Notes: generated from the letters alone by a model not told the origin. Shown: positions 26,605 to 39,910, counted from the first letter of the stretch. The stretch is DNA of 64,000 nt from Geobacillus thermodenitrificans subsp. thermodenitrificans DSM 465 (GCF_000496575.1 NZ_AYKT01000003.1:1-64000); one strand, 5' to 3'. A program made the numbers and translations.

Positions 26605-26955
26605 GAAACGCTGCCCCCTATATCAATGATCATTTTCAGCTAGACAAAGTCATCAGTCTCATGGTGAGAGAATCGTAGCATGGCACTCGCGATGCATAGG
26701 ATCCCATCGTATTCTCCATTGTCTTTCATTATTGTTCTCGCAACAAGACACGAATGGCCCAAACCGCGACATCCTGATTCACTCGTGAGTGTTGATTCCG
26801 TTTTGATTTCCTCATCCCCCAGCTTTATGTTATCTCCTTTTGATCTAGTACTATTTTATCCTATTTAGTAATATTTCCCCTAGATCTTCGCAAAATCGGT
26901 TTTTACGGTGAAGATTTTCTTTGCCTATGCAGCCGTTTGGTATTCTACAAAAACG

Positions 26956-26990
26956 AGGCAGAGGGAATTTTCTCCCTCTGCCTTGTTTTT
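26956..26990. terminator. Bidirectional terminator after katG
   Basis: AGGCAGAGGGA / TCCCTCTGCCT around a 6-nt loop, with T-rich tails on both strands. The gap 26605-26955 holds no gene. Confidence 0.8.
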
Positions 26991-27000
26991 CTTCCCTTTA

Positions 27001-30430
<3,430 letters not shown>

Positions 30431-31795
30431 TTATTTGGCCGCCTGTTTGGCCTCTTGGCTGTAGAATTGGTAGTGATTGCGTTTGGCTTTTGCCCGATAG
30501 AGGGCTTGGTCAGCATGGAGGATTAGTTCTTTTGCTGTGCTTCCATGCCACGGATAAATAGCAATTCCGATGCTGGTGGTGACAACTATTTTATGACCGT
30601 TAATGAAAAACGGCTTTTGCATGCTTTGGTGCAGTTTGTACACTTTTTTCTCGATATCCCAATCATTCATTACGCCCCTTAGCAAAAGTAAAAATTCATC
30701 TCCTCCCATTCTACACGGGATGGCATTCGGTTCAATATTCTCCTTTACCCTTTGGGCAAATCGCTTTAAAAGCTGATCTCCCATATCATGGCCGAACGTA
30801 TCGTTCACTTCCTTAAAATGATCCATGTCGATATACACAATGGCTAACTGGTCATTGGTTTGTTTGGCTTCCTCAATCGATTCACGGACCACATCAAGAA
30901 ACAATCTCCGGTTTGGAAAACCGGTTAATGCGTCATGGAACGCTAAATATTTTAGTTGTTCTTCATAATGGACTCGTTCGGTTACGTCAAGCATGACGAC
31001 TTGGACAGCCGTCTTGTCACCATATTCGATGGGGGAGAACGCCATCCTTGCATAAATCGTTCTGTCATCCAACGTATGGACTTTTTCGATAAAAGAAAGT
31101 TCATCCTTCCAGCAGGTTTCCCATACGGTGTCATCCACCCCACAGCAAATGTTCCGTATAGGGACACCTACGATTTCGCTTTTTTGTTTCGCTCCGAACA
31201 GCTGTACAGCTCCCGTGTTCGCATAAATAATGATTCCATCTTGGTCAAAAACAAGCACCGCCCCGGGCAAATGCTCCAGAAACGTTCTGTACCGTTCTTC
31301 GCTCGCTTCCAGTCGCTCTTTGAGCTTTTGCAGCTCCCATTCCCGAACCTTTCGTTCCGTTATGTCGCGGACAACGGCAACGAACCAGAGATGTGCGTCG
31401 TTTGGCAAAACAAACGGGGTAAGGACGGTTTCGTAACTTTTTCGTCCGAAAGGAGTGTCGATCTCATCCTCATAAACGAACGTTGTCTTCATTTGTGCAG
31501 CCTGTTTATAGTGCGCTTCGAGTTTTACCGCCTGCGTTGGAGGCAAAACGTCTTCGAACCGCTTACCAGCGAGATGATTCGTTCCAACGGTACGACACGC
31601 TTTTTGATTCGCCCATACATAATGAAATCCTCGTTCATCAGCCCGCACAATAAAGACCATGTCGTCGATCATATCAAAAATGCTCCATAACAGCCCATAG
31701 TGCTGCTCGATCAATGTTGTCTCCACTTGTTCCAAATCCTCCATAAAGAAAGGTTTCAAAAGGATGCGAATACCGTTCAATGCTTCCCCCATCAC
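30431..31795 (-). CDS. PAS-PAS-GGDEF diguanylate cyclase
   Basis: About 454 residues. Two PAS sensor domains (about residues 30-150 and 170-290, each ending in a PAC-type DITERK / DVTERV motif), a short coiled linker, then a GGDEF domain (AFHDALTGFPNRRLF near 297, active site RMGGDEFLLL near 375). The intact GGDEF and Asp/Asn metal residues (DMDHFKEVND) predict synthesis of cyclic di-GMP. No I-site RxxD is evident just before the motif. Cytoplasmic, no membrane helix. It begins 14 bp after the LytTR regulator; the start is uncertain, with no good ribosome site before the first GTG. Confidence 0.85.
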   Translation of the reverse strand: MMGEALNGIRILLKPFFMEDLEQVETTLIEQHYGLLWSIFDMIDDMVFIVRADERGFHYVWANQKACRTVGTNHLAGKRFEDVLPPTQAVKLEAHYKQAAQMKTTFVYEDEIDTPFGRKSYETVLTPFVLPNDAHLWFVAVVRDITERKVREWELQKLKERLEASEERYRTFLEHLPGAVLVFDQDGIIIYANTGAVQLFGAKQKSEIVGVPIRNICCGVDDTVWETCWKDELSFIEKVHTLDDRTIYARMAFSPIEYGDKTAVQVVMLDVTERVHYEEQLKYLAFHDALTGFPNRRLFLDVVRESIEEAKQTNDQLAIVYIDMDHFKEVNDTFGHDMGDQLLKRFAQRVKENIEPNAIPCRMGGDEFLLLLRGVMNDWDIEKKVYKLHQSMQKPFFINGHKIVVTTSIGIAIYPWHGSTAKELILHADQALYRAKAKRNHYQFYSQEAKQAAK

Positions 31796-31808
31796 TTGAA
31801 ACGCTTAA

Positions 31809-32546
31809 CTAAAGATGAATCGTCACCATTCTCCGTTGTACCTCGTGAAATTTCAATTTCGAAATATAGGCTACTTTTTCACAACTGAAAAAGTGAACCT
31901 TGTACGTTTCACCAACGTGTGTAATTTTCACTACCTTTTTTAAATTGATGATATAAGAACGATGGGTTTTAAAAAAACAATGAGTGAGCCTCTTTTCCAC
32001 CTCGTTTAGAGGGAGGGTTGTCTCATATTGCTCATCAGCCGTATGAATGATTGTTTTTCTATTTTCTTTCTCCACGAACAAAATATCTTCCATTGGCAAC
32101 CAAACAATGGAATGTTTCATGCGGATCTCCAGTCTTTTATTGAGCGGCTTCATTGATGCAACCGGTTGGTTGACGATTTCAATGAATGTACGCGCTTTTT
32201 CCAGTGCTTGAAAGAGGCGTATGCGCTCGACTGGTTTCACGATATAATCGGTCGCGGATATTTCAAACGCTTTGACAGCAAATTGGTCATCCCCAGTAGT
32301 AAAAATCACTTGAACAGACGGCAAAAACTGTCTGCATAGTTTAACCGCCTCCATCCCATCGAGTTCAGGCATGTAGATATCAACGAGGACAATATGTGGC
32401 CGCAGTTCGAATGTAAGCTGCAACAGCTCCTTTCCGGTAGCCGCTTCCGCTACAACATCGTAGTTCGGAAACAAACGAACAAAATTCCGCAAAATCGCTC
32501 TTGAAACTGCATCGTCATCAGCGATCACGACTTTTAAATCATTCAA
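31809..32546 (-). CDS. LytTR-family response regulator
   Basis: About 245 residues. Receiver domain with acidic pocket (VVIADDDAVSR), phosphoacceptor Asp in HIVLVDIYMPELDG near 55, Thr in FTTGDD and Lys in YIVKPVERI. C-terminal LytTR DNA-binding domain (RLEIRMKHSIVWLPMEDILF, HRSYIINLKKVVKI). TTG at 32546 is the likely start since GAGAGG lies 6 nt upstream. No histidine kinase is adjacent, so it may take its signal from elsewhere. First of a tight pair with the GGDEF gene. Confidence 0.85.
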   Translation of the reverse strand: MNDLKVVIADDDAVSRAILRNFVRLFPNYDVVAEAATGKELLQLTFELRPHIVLVDIYMPELDGMEAVKLCRQFLPSVQVIFTTGDDQFAVKAFEISATDYIVKPVERIRLFQALEKARTFIEIVNQPVASMKPLNKRLEIRMKHSIVWLPMEDILFVEKENRKTIIHTADEQYETTLPLNEVEKRLTHCFFKTHRSYIINLKKVVKITHVGETYKVHFFSCEKVAYISKLKFHEVQRRMVTIHL

Positions 32547-32631
32547 CGAATCCTCTCTCCTTCCCTCTTCTTCCCTCACCTTCCCTTATTCTGGACAATC
32601 TGGATCAAATATATTTGTACAAACAAGAAAC

Positions 32632-34392
32632 TTACAAGAGAGGGTTGAACATGATTTGTTCGTTTTCCCCCAAGGCCACTTCGATTTGATGTTGCTCTGT
32701 TTGAAAAGTATAGACGGTTTGACCGATTTGAACGATGGTGCCCTCTTTCGCGATGCCAAGCTTCACTGTTTGTCCGCGCGGCACTGTAATATAGGTGGCG
32801 GTCCCTAAATTGGATCCTGCCTCTTGAATGAACGCGCCTTTTTTCGCGTAAGCGCGGCCGCCGCGCATCACCCCTTTAATGTCAAGAAACCCATCGGAGT
32901 GGATCGTACAGTTTTGGCATCCTCGGCCAAAAATAACGATATCACCGCGACAATAAATGGTGCTGTTTAACGCATAGGCCATCTCGACATAGTTATCCAC
33001 ATTCTGTTTCGATGTATAGGACCCGGTTATCCCTTTTATATCATCAAGCAGCTTGACAAGTTGCGGGAAGGAATGAGATTCATTCGGAACACTTGAGAAA
33101 AACCATCGTTGCAGCCGTTCTGTCAAGTCGCGCCAAACGGATGAAATTTGTTGGCCATCCTCTTTTTTTACGGCCTCTATATATTTCTTTCCTTTCTTTT
33201 CTAAATCAGAAAACTTATCGTTCATTAAAAGTTTGATTAGTTTAAAGAAAAGAAGTTGTTCACTTTTCGCCCAAGCAAACGTTTTCCACGACGGCGAACG
33301 AAGCAACTGTTTGATCAAAATCACCATGTTTTCGATATCTTCTTCCATTTCGCCTAACAAGCGGATAAGCTCAGAAGGCATTGCCCGATCTGTTCCTGCT
33401 GAAATGGTGCTTCCAATCACATTCTTTCGAATGATCACCGCCTGTTTTGAGGTGACCATCGCCCGATGGACATTTTGATAGATGATAACGCGTCCGTCTG
33501 CTTCCACTTCCATGCCGTCTCCTACACTTCCGGTAATATCCACATCACCGTGAAAGCGAATAGAACCCGAGCTCATGTTGACATCGCCGTCATGGACGAA
33601 CGTGTCAACGACAGAAATATGCACATCCAGTCCTTCTTGTCGAAATACTAACCTTCCGTTATCTACTGCAATGATTTTTTTCCCGTTTTCAGCCATCTTT
33701 ACCCCTTTTCCTATATGAACAGTAACTGGCCGAACCGGTTTAGGCGGAATCAGCTCGTTCGTCACAGTGATCCCTGGGGCACCAGGAAGAGGGGGATGGA
33801 TAACTGCTATGGTTTGCCCCGCTCGAACGGAAGGAATACGGTCTCCTTTTAAGGAATGAACATCCTCACCTTCACCCGACAACTGTTTCTGTTTGTGATC
33901 TGTATCGACCATCAACTCCACCCAACCGTTTGTTCCTTCCCGCGGCTTCACTCCTCTAGCAACGATAAAATCACTCGGTTGTGTCGCCTGTGTAGCTTCA
34001 ATGATCGCGGCAAAATCGATCCCTTGAACGATATGCAAGGCTCGGAGTTTTTGTAAAATAGACTCGCAGTCTAAAGCGTTCTGCACCTCAAGCAGCGGCT
34101 CGGTTTGCGACTCCATTTGGCCGCCAAGGTCGTCCTCGTTCAATTCCTTCCGCTTTTTGGCCCCGGGTTCAATGCGCAAAATCGCATGCAGTTTATCATC
34201 ATCAACAACGATCTCCCATTTCGTCTCGGTCGTCCCCTCCATAGTTTGTCCGCTAAACCGTTCTCCTTCCGCTGCAGTTGTAGTTTCCGTCATCTGCTCA
34301 CCGGCTTGATGAGTGCTCTCTCCCCTGCGGTAATGAGCAAAGACCATAGCATTCACCTCTTCCACCCAGGCTTTTTCCTCGCCGTCTTCCAT
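32632..34392 (-). CDS. FapA/DUF342-family polymer-forming protein
   Basis: About 586 residues of the DUF342 (FapA, 'flagellar assembly protein A') type. After a charged N-terminal region, the central part has the beta-helix pattern of short repeats (VSVVDTFVHDGDVNMSSGSI RFHGDVDITGSVGDGMEVEA, then VIIRKNVIGSTISAG), interrupted by a helical insertion (about 400-500) and closing with a second beta set (CRGDIVIFGRGCQNCTIHSD). FapA-type proteins are linked to surface or secretion structures and to c-di-GMP loci. ATG 34392 is chosen (GAGGGG 11 nt upstream); an ATG at 34449 is possible. Confidence 0.8.
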   Translation of the reverse strand: MEDGEEKAWVEEVNAMVFAHYRRGESTHQAGEQMTETTTAAEGERFSGQTMEGTTETKWEIVVDDDKLHAILRIEPGAKKRKELNEDDLGGQMESQTEPLLEVQNALDCESILQKLRALHIVQGIDFAAIIEATQATQPSDFIVARGVKPREGTNGWVELMVDTDHKQKQLSGEGEDVHSLKGDRIPSVRAGQTIAVIHPPLPGAPGITVTNELIPPKPVRPVTVHIGKGVKMAENGKKIIAVDNGRLVFRQEGLDVHISVVDTFVHDGDVNMSSGSIRFHGDVDITGSVGDGMEVEADGRVIIYQNVHRAMVTSKQAVIIRKNVIGSTISAGTDRAMPSELIRLLGEMEEDIENMVILIKQLLRSPSWKTFAWAKSEQLLFFKLIKLLMNDKFSDLEKKGKKYIEAVKKEDGQQISSVWRDLTERLQRWFFSSVPNESHSFPQLVKLLDDIKGITGSYTSKQNVDNYVEMAYALNSTIYCRGDIVIFGRGCQNCTIHSDGFLDIKGVMRGGRAYAKKGAFIQEAGSNLGTATYITVPRGQTVKLGIAKEGTIVQIGQTVYTFQTEQHQIEVALGENEQIMFNPLL

Positions 34393-34534
34393 GCATTCAG
34401 ATCCCCTCACTCGTGATTGGCTAAGCCGCTTTTTCCCCCTCGAGAACATGCGCTCACTTCTATCTCCCTATTTTTGTCAATCGAATAAAAGAGGAGGAGG
34501 AAAAAGCTATGTCGGTGCATCCATACGCAGTAGT

Positions 34535-35251
34535 TTAGGCCAACCGTTCCGGCCTGCCTAAAAGATATCCTTGCGCGGCTGGTACTCTTAATAGCTTGGC
34601 CTGAGCAAGATCCACTTCCTTTTCAATGCCCTCTAACACGAGCACTATTTTAGGACTGCAATAGTTTACTAGCAAGCTGAGCATTCTTTGCTTTTCCACG
34701 TTGACTGCTAGCCCTTGAGCGAAATACCGGTCTAATTTGATATAATCTGGCTGTAGTTCAATAATCTTTTGTAAAGTGGAGGCCCCTTTACCAACGTCAT
34801 CAACTGCAATGTAAAATCCGTGCTCTCTGATCCACTGTACAGCCGCCTTCAGTTCGCCGTCTTTCCATCTGTCGTCGTCTTCTGTTGTTTCGTTGAGCTC
34901 AAACACAATTCGGTTTTTAATATATGGAAAACGTTCAACCATTTTTTTTAACAACTGTGCAAACTCTCGCCGCGAGATCGTGGATGGGTACACATTTACA
35001 AACAGTAGTCCTCTTTTCTGTTCCAAGAAAGGAAATTGCGAAATGGAGCTTTCTAATGATATAAGGTCAAGCTCGTACAAACAGCCTTCCTCCCGGGCTT
35101 TTTGAAAAAACTGTTCGATATTTTTGACCCCATTCACCCGCAGCAACGATTCATACCCGAAAATGCTCCAGTTCATTAAATTCCATAGTGGCTGATAAAC
35201 ATGTTCAAACAGTTGTTTGTCGATTACACTCCGAACAGGAATGAAAGTCAC
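34535..35251 (-). CDS. EAL-domain protein (c-di-GMP phosphodiesterase-like)
   Basis: 238 residues, an EAL domain alone. Expected positions: ESLLR in place of EALLR near residue 34, the conserved Asn in LFVNVYPS, Glu in VFELNETTEDDD near 118, the DD pair in IAVDDVGKGAS near 145, Lys in YIKLDRYF near 172, LEGIE near 208 and the Gln in AAQGYLLGRP. Most catalytic residues are kept, though the signature reads YES instead of EAL, so hydrolysis is likely but not certain. Separated from the FapA gene by about 140 bp. No sensory domain. Confidence 0.8.
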   Translation of the reverse strand: MTFIPVRSVIDKQLFEHVYQPLWNLMNWSIFGYESLLRVNGVKNIEQFFQKAREEGCLYELDLISLESSISQFPFLEQKRGLLFVNVYPSTISRREFAQLLKKMVERFPYIKNRIVFELNETTEDDDRWKDGELKAAVQWIREHGFYIAVDDVGKGASTLQKIIELQPDYIKLDRYFAQGLAVNVEKQRMLSLLVNYCSPKIVLVLEGIEKEVDLAQAKLLRVPAAQGYLLGRPERLA

Positions 35252-35673
35252 CGTTTTGCTACTCCTTTTATAATTCTTTTTTCCTATTAAAAGAAGTTAC
35301 TAAGCACAAAAGTCATTGTGAAAAAATGAGTTATTTGTGCAATTTTTACTATAATATTTTTCCATATATTTGTCTAACTTTACACACACGTCAAAAGCAT
35401 GCATATACCCCTTATCTACATCTAAAAGGACATATTACATCCTTTTTTCGACATTTTAAGACATATTTCTTCCTTGTTGTGTTTGTTTTATGTCGAAAAA
35501 TCCTCCTCTTTGTGAGGAGAATTTTACCAATTCTTCAACAAATGAGTTTGCGTTAAGCGAGTTCGTTATATAGTCTATAAATCCTACTTTTCATCGTAGC
35601 GTTAGCACTGAGTACCATCATCGGGATACGGCTCGTTCATGATGTTGCAACATGTTCAATATAGTATATCCGA

Positions 35674-35733
35674 AGGATGATGTCGATCAGAATGAGATTC
35701 AATAGGATGATGTCGATCAGAATGAGATTCAAT
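35674..35733. repeat. Perfect 30-bp tandem duplication
   Basis: Two adjacent identical 30-bp units (beginning AGGATGATGTCGATCAGAAT). A 72-codon minus-strand frame (35637-35852) runs through it and gives a repeated LNLILIDIIL; the rest of that frame (FANIRSEGLLKAIDG) is faintly transposase-like. Confidence 0.6.
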
Positions 35734-35878
35734 TGGCCATCAATCGCCTTTAGCAAGCCTTCACTGCGGATGTTGGCAAATGTTAACGAGAAATTCGAAA
35801 ACGATTTCAGTGTATATTGTAAGTTAGATAGATGATCTTCAATACATCTCATTTTTTATCAAAATTAAGCGAGAACAC

Positions 35879-35923
35879 TCCCACTTCAACGTAGCGAAGC
35901 GAAGGAAGTGGGGGATGAATCGC
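35879..35923 (+). mobile_element. IS200/IS605-type right-end relic 3
   Basis: CTCCCACTTC ... GGAAGTGGGGG then ATGAATCGC, the same hairpin-plus-GATGAAT pattern as at 20331-20380. Flanked by non-coding DNA. Confidence 0.5.
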
Positions 35924-35984
35924 TGCTAATCCATTTTACTGAATATACAATATTTTAGAAAAAAACACAGCATAATGTGAAGAG

Positions 35985-36095
35985 ATGAAAAAATGTATTT
36001 CTGCATTAAATAGCAACTCAAAGGCTTAACGAAAAAAGAATACTTAGAGAACTATGTCATATTGCTAAGAATCTGTATAACGTAGGTTTATACAC
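35985..36095 (+). pseudogene. tnpB: tnpB (IS605-type) N-terminal scrap
   Basis: CIK, a stop, QLKGLTKKEYLE in one frame and ELCHIAKNLYNVGLY in the next match the very N-terminus of TnpB (…LKGLTKEEYLELRELCHIAK NLYNVGLY). One stop and one frameshift within 110 bp, and nothing after. The rest of the gap to 36475 shows no gene. Confidence 0.65.
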
Positions 36096-36475
36096 AGATG
36101 TGTTTGTTACTGACGTCCGTTTACTATGATGTGAGTTATTCCTTTCGCGCTCAGTGTCTTATTTCTTCTACCGCCGGCTTATTATTTCATCCGGACAGAG
36201 AATACGTTTCGGTCCATCACATTTTCGTCCCTCTGTTGCTTGTCATCATGTTTTGGACAAAAAAGATGAACTTCTTCTGCCTATGCGTCATGCCTAGAAA
36301 TAGGAGATTTCTCAATGAAACCATCCCGGTTTGTCAGACTGTGCTCCACCGGAGGGCGAGGCCATTCGGGTTGTCTTTTACGCTTTAGAAGCTTTTAGCT
36401 GCTCATTCCATTGAAGCATTTAGCCATACGAGAGCAGTGTGCTTGGGACGAAAATAAACACTGGTAAAAGAAAGA

Positions 36476-37444
36476 TCATTTAATGAAAAAACTCGCCCCG
36501 TGGATCCATTCAAGATCGTTATAGTGCTTGAGGTCACGCACAAGCTGAAACAGCGCCTCATCTTTTTGTTTCGCTTCAATCATGCAGTCAAGCTGCTTAA
36601 CGGTGCCTTTCACTTCCCGCAAAAAGCGGATGAACATCTCGGCATCGACGAAATCATGATGAGCGCGAAACTGTCTATCGCTTTTTGGACTTGAGATATG
36701 CATTTTCATGGGTAGTGGTGAGTGGTGCCATGTCGCCACGATCCGTTCCCAGTCCGGCCGCCAGTCTTCTTCGTCGTGATTGGCGAGATGGTGGTGCAAA
36801 TCAAAGACGAGCGGCACGCCGAGCTTTTCGCATGCATACAGTGCATCACGCAACGTAAACACCGTATCATCATTTTCAAACATGATCATCCGCTGCCCCC
36901 AAACAGGCACGTACGCCCAATTGTGAATCAGCTGCTCCAACGCTTTCTCTTTGTCACCGTACCCGCCGCCGATATGGAGCACGCAACGGTGTTCGAGATC
37001 AATCCCCATCCCGCTCAATAGCTCCGCGTGCAGCTTTAACGTGTTCAATGAGGCGCGGAACACGTCAGGATCGGGAGAATTGAGCACAACAAAATGCTCA
37101 GGGTGAAAATCAAGACGCATCGGATACTCCTGCAAAAACAGAGCGATCGTTTGCAACGCCTCGCGAATCGGGGCGAGATAATCCCAGTTCTCTAATTCCG
37201 GATGATTGGCGAGCGGAATGAGCCGTGAGCTGAGACGAAAAAACCGGATCTCATGTGCCTTGTTATGCTTGAGCAAGCGAAGGCAATTGTTGATATTCGA
37301 ACGAGCAATCCGTTCAAGCTTGCGAATTGCCGCCTCGCGGTCGCGAAGCACGCGAAATTGCGCTACGGTCATCGTCTGTGAGGGAGAGCAATGGGGAACA
37401 TGCACGCTCATGGCGACATAGCCAAGCCGGACAACCGTCATCAT
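36476..37444 (-). CDS. uvsE: UV damage endonuclease UvsE
   Basis: About 322 residues of the UVDE family (TIM-barrel, metal-dependent). Conserved motifs: RLGYVAMS at the N-terminus, RFFRLSSRLIPLANHPELE near 70, RLDFHPEHFVVLNSP near 110, LHIGGGYGDKEKALE near 155, MFENDD near 190, VFDLHHH near 215 and KMHISSPK near 248; the His/Glu/Asp residues in these bind the metals. It nicks 5' of UV photoproducts and some abasic sites, an alternative to nucleotide excision repair used especially in spores. GGAGGAGA precedes three in-frame ATGs; the second is used here. Confidence 0.93.
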   Translation of the reverse strand: MMTVVRLGYVAMSVHVPHCSPSQTMTVAQFRVLRDREAAIRKLERIARSNINNCLRLLKHNKAHEIRFFRLSSRLIPLANHPELENWDYLAPIREALQTIALFLQEYPMRLDFHPEHFVVLNSPDPDVFRASLNTLKLHAELLSGMGIDLEHRCVLHIGGGYGDKEKALEQLIHNWAYVPVWGQRMIMFENDDTVFTLRDALYACEKLGVPLVFDLHHHLANHDEEDWRPDWERIVATWHHSPLPMKMHISSPKSDRQFRAHHDFVDAEMFIRFLREVKGTVKQLDCMIEAKQKDEALFQLVRDLKHYNDLEWIHGASFFIK

Positions 37445-37785
37445 CATTCTCCTCCGTTCTGTTCATCGATTGCGGCTGTTAGTATGCCCAGCCTGAATAA
37501 TGCCTATGAACGAACATGGTTTTGTAACAGCCAGCACAATGGCACATAGATCAGCGTAATCATCCACATTCGACAATATGATTCAACAAGCTAGGCCATT
37601 TTCAAACACTATCCTCTTTTCTCCACTACCCATTGTTGTCACCCCAGTTATCTTGTCTAATTAGTCATCTTCCCATTTACAAGAAATAGGTCGAAAAATA
37701 GTTATTCACCCGAATCATTTTTTGAAAAATTATCATTTAATACAGTAGTACCAAATCTAAACCATTGGGAAAGGATGAGAAATGG

Positions 37786-38271
37786 ATGGTTTGTGTGTGC
37801 AATGGAGGATTGTTCCCGCAGCTGTTTTTTACACAGTCTTCAACCGAGCTACCCATTACAATCCCTGTAGCAGGAACAGCCGTTACAGAAGTGCTTCGTT
37901 TGGAGCCGATTACAACCCTCAGCAACGATCTCGTCAAACTTGATTCGATGGTTGAACTGGAATTGTCCGTATTGGCGCTCCTATCTGGTGTAGCCTTGAC
38001 AGGTATCACGTATCGCTTAGAACGTTCAACGAACGGAGGAGCGTTTACGCCCATTGCGGAGCTGGACGTCGAATCTCTGCTTCCTGTATTAGCACTTGCT
38101 GCCAACACGACACTGTTCCCGAACTTGACGTGGGTCGATAACCCAGGCGTGGGCACACATGTATATCGCATCGTGATTGAAACAGACGGTTCAATTCTAG
38201 GCAGCTTGTTAAGCGACATCACAGCTGAAACTCGTGCCTTGAATGCTCTTGTCGTCAGAAACAACGCATAA
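37786..38271 (+). CDS. Beta-rich protein, possible spore-surface protein
   Basis: About 161 residues with no signal peptide and an unusually Leu/Val/Thr-rich, beta-strand composition (TELPITIPVAGTAVTEVLRL; YRLERSTNGGAFTPI; PGVGTHVYRIVIETDG). The last segment resembles the final strands of ExsF/BxpB-like jelly-roll exosporium proteins, but this is a weak impression. ATG 37786 follows GGAAAGGATGAG. It is the first of a block of spore-type genes. The upstream gap 37448-37785 holds no gene. Confidence 0.55.
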   Translation: MVCVCNGGLFPQLFFTQSSTELPITIPVAGTAVTEVLRLEPITTLSNDLVKLDSMVELELSVLALLSGVALTGITYRLERSTNGGAFTPIAELDVESLLPVLALAANTTLFPNLTWVDNPGVGTHVYRIVIETDGSILGSLLSDITAETRALNALVVRNNA

Positions 38272-38274
38272 CGA

Positions 38275-38324
38275 AAAAAGCTGACTCAATGAAAGAGACA
38301 TACAATCATTGAGTCAGCTTTTTT
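38275..38324. terminator. Strong bidirectional terminator
   Basis: AAAAAAGCTGACTCAATGA pairs with TCATTGAGTCAGCTTTTTT over an 11-nt loop. Confidence 0.9.
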
Positions 38325-38393
38325 GTTTCTAACGATTTGTGGAACATGGAAGCTCGATTGTAAAATGTGCTCTGTCATGTAAGAAGGATTACG

Positions 38394-38972
38394 TCAACTA
38401 TGAATGATAATATGATTTAATGCTCGAACCCCTTCTTGAAACTGGCGACAGAAAAAAAATCCTTCCATTTTGTAAGTCATTCGTTCTTCTCCCATCTCGA
38501 GGTAGAACTGGAAATTGGAAAACGAGAGAGTTTGCCCTGGTTCAATTCGTGATACTCGAACCGGCTTTAACCAAAACTCCCCTTTCTCTTCGACCATTTG
38601 CTCCGCTTGTTCGCTCATATAGTTCCACGGCTCCATCACTAGTGGATTAATCCGTTGATCATACTGAATCTCATCCCCTAATTTTGCCGATAACGCGATG
38701 CGTTCTTTCGGAGTAACCCGTAAACAGATGAAAGGATTGTCCAACGGAATAGAACCCATATTACGAATGACGAAGTTCGCAGCGACCGTCGCTTTATTCC
38801 CCTTTGTATTCGGAAGCAATAATGAATAAGTGAAATAACAAATGGCTTGAATCCCATCAAGCTTGTTCTGTTGGCGCAAATTTTTTATCTCTTTTAATGC
38901 TTGTTTGACAATGTAAAGCTCCTTCTCGATGGCGTGGATTTTATTTTCTATTTCTGGAAGACGACTGACCAT
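38394..38972 (-). CDS. Conserved hypothetical protein with N-terminal coiled coil
   Basis: 192 residues: an N-terminal amphipathic helix (PEIENKIHAIEKELYIVKQA, about 5-35) followed by a beta-rich domain of about 150 residues (NKATVAANFVIRNMGSIPLD; RIEPGQTLSFSNFQFYLEMG). No cysteines except two in the last third. Unknown family; the location among spore-type genes suggests, but does not show, a spore role. AGGAGG ribosome site. Confidence 0.65.
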   Translation of the reverse strand: MVSRLPEIENKIHAIEKELYIVKQALKEIKNLRQQNKLDGIQAICYFTYSLLLPNTKGNKATVAANFVIRNMGSIPLDNPFICLRVTPKERIALSAKLGDEIQYDQRINPLVMEPWNYMSEQAEQMVEEKGEFWLKPVRVSRIEPGQTLSFSNFQFYLEMGEERMTYKMEGFFFCRQFQEGVRALNHIIIHS

Positions 38973-39022
38973 CGTTTTCCTCCTTCCTGGCAGGATGATT
39001 TACTACTCATGTTATATGTATG

Positions 39023-39053
39023 AAAAAAAGAGGAGTAATCTCCTCTTTTTTTT
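39023..39053. terminator. Bidirectional terminator
   Basis: AAAAAGAGGAG / CTCCTCTTTTT with A and T runs on both sides. Confidence 0.85.
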
Positions 39054-39076
39054 ACGAGACAAACAAAACGGTGTGA

Positions 39077-39712
39077 TTACATCATCGTTGGAAAAACAGC
39101 AGGACATTGCGGCGGGAAGACATCCACAGGGCATTCTTCCTCGCAGATGATTTCCGGGCGAGGCTGGCAGAATCTTGCGGCCACTTCCAAAATGACTTCA
39201 TATGTCACGACAATGCTTTGGCAAATTCTTACCGAAACATTCGCAGTAATGCTGTCTCCGTTTTGCGTAAACGATCCCACGCGGCAATTATTGAAGGCGT
39301 TTTGTGTAGCATTGCAACATACCGTTGTGCCTTCTGGAGCACAAAGGATCACTTCCTCGGTGGTCGTGATCAATGCCGGGTTGCTAAGTACGGTAACTTG
39401 AGCGCCATCTGTATTTGTTCCAGTCACCTCTAACACGATTTGAATCGTTTTGCTTAAAGTGACGGCTTGCAAGGTAACAAGTTGATTTCCTACGGTACAT
39501 TCGATATCGCGGCGAACGTCTTCGGCACACTCTAACATGGTGACAGCACAATTGACCTGCGAGATCGTAATGTCGGCTAAAGCCCCTTCTGGAAACGTAA
39601 AGGTGATATCTTGGGCAAGCTGTACAACGTGTGTTGTCCAGTCGTATACTTTGCAGACTTGGATGCATTCAGGGTCAAATTGTTGAGCAAATTGCTCTAA
39701 ATTAATGGGCAT
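39077..39712 (-). CDS. Cysteine-rich beta protein, spore-surface candidate
   Basis: 211 residues with fourteen or so cysteines, many near the two ends (PECIQVCKVYDW; CQPRPEIICEEECPVDVFPP), Thr/Val-rich beta segments between, and a Pro-rich C-terminus (PPQCPAVFPTMM). Cys-rich, Thr/Val-rich proteins of this kind are typical of the cross-linked spore coat or exosporium of Bacillaceae. No signal peptide. AAAGGAAGG ribosome site. Confidence 0.6.
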   Translation of the reverse strand: MPINLEQFAQQFDPECIQVCKVYDWTTHVVQLAQDITFTFPEGALADITISQVNCAVTMLECAEDVRRDIECTVGNQLVTLQAVTLSKTIQIVLEVTGTNTDGAQVTVLSNPALITTTEEVILCAPEGTTVCCNATQNAFNNCRVGSFTQNGDSITANVSVRICQSIVVTYEVILEVAARFCQPRPEIICEEECPVDVFPPQCPAVFPTMM

Positions 39713-39910
39713 AATACAATAACCTTCCTTTCATTCAATTTTTCAGGCTACTGTATAGTATGTTATAGGATAATGGGAGTGATAGTTATAACGCCCATTT
39801 TCTCCGTTATATGTAATGATTTATAGTGTAAATATCCATCCCGTTTTTGCATATAATTTCTAAAGAATGGTCAATTTCCTCACGACAAATGCTGAAAAGG
39901 TGGTGAAGCC

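Noticed and set aside
36098-36388. 96-codon plus-strand frame
   Set aside because: No ribosome site, no similarity; lies after a tnpB scrap in decayed DNA.
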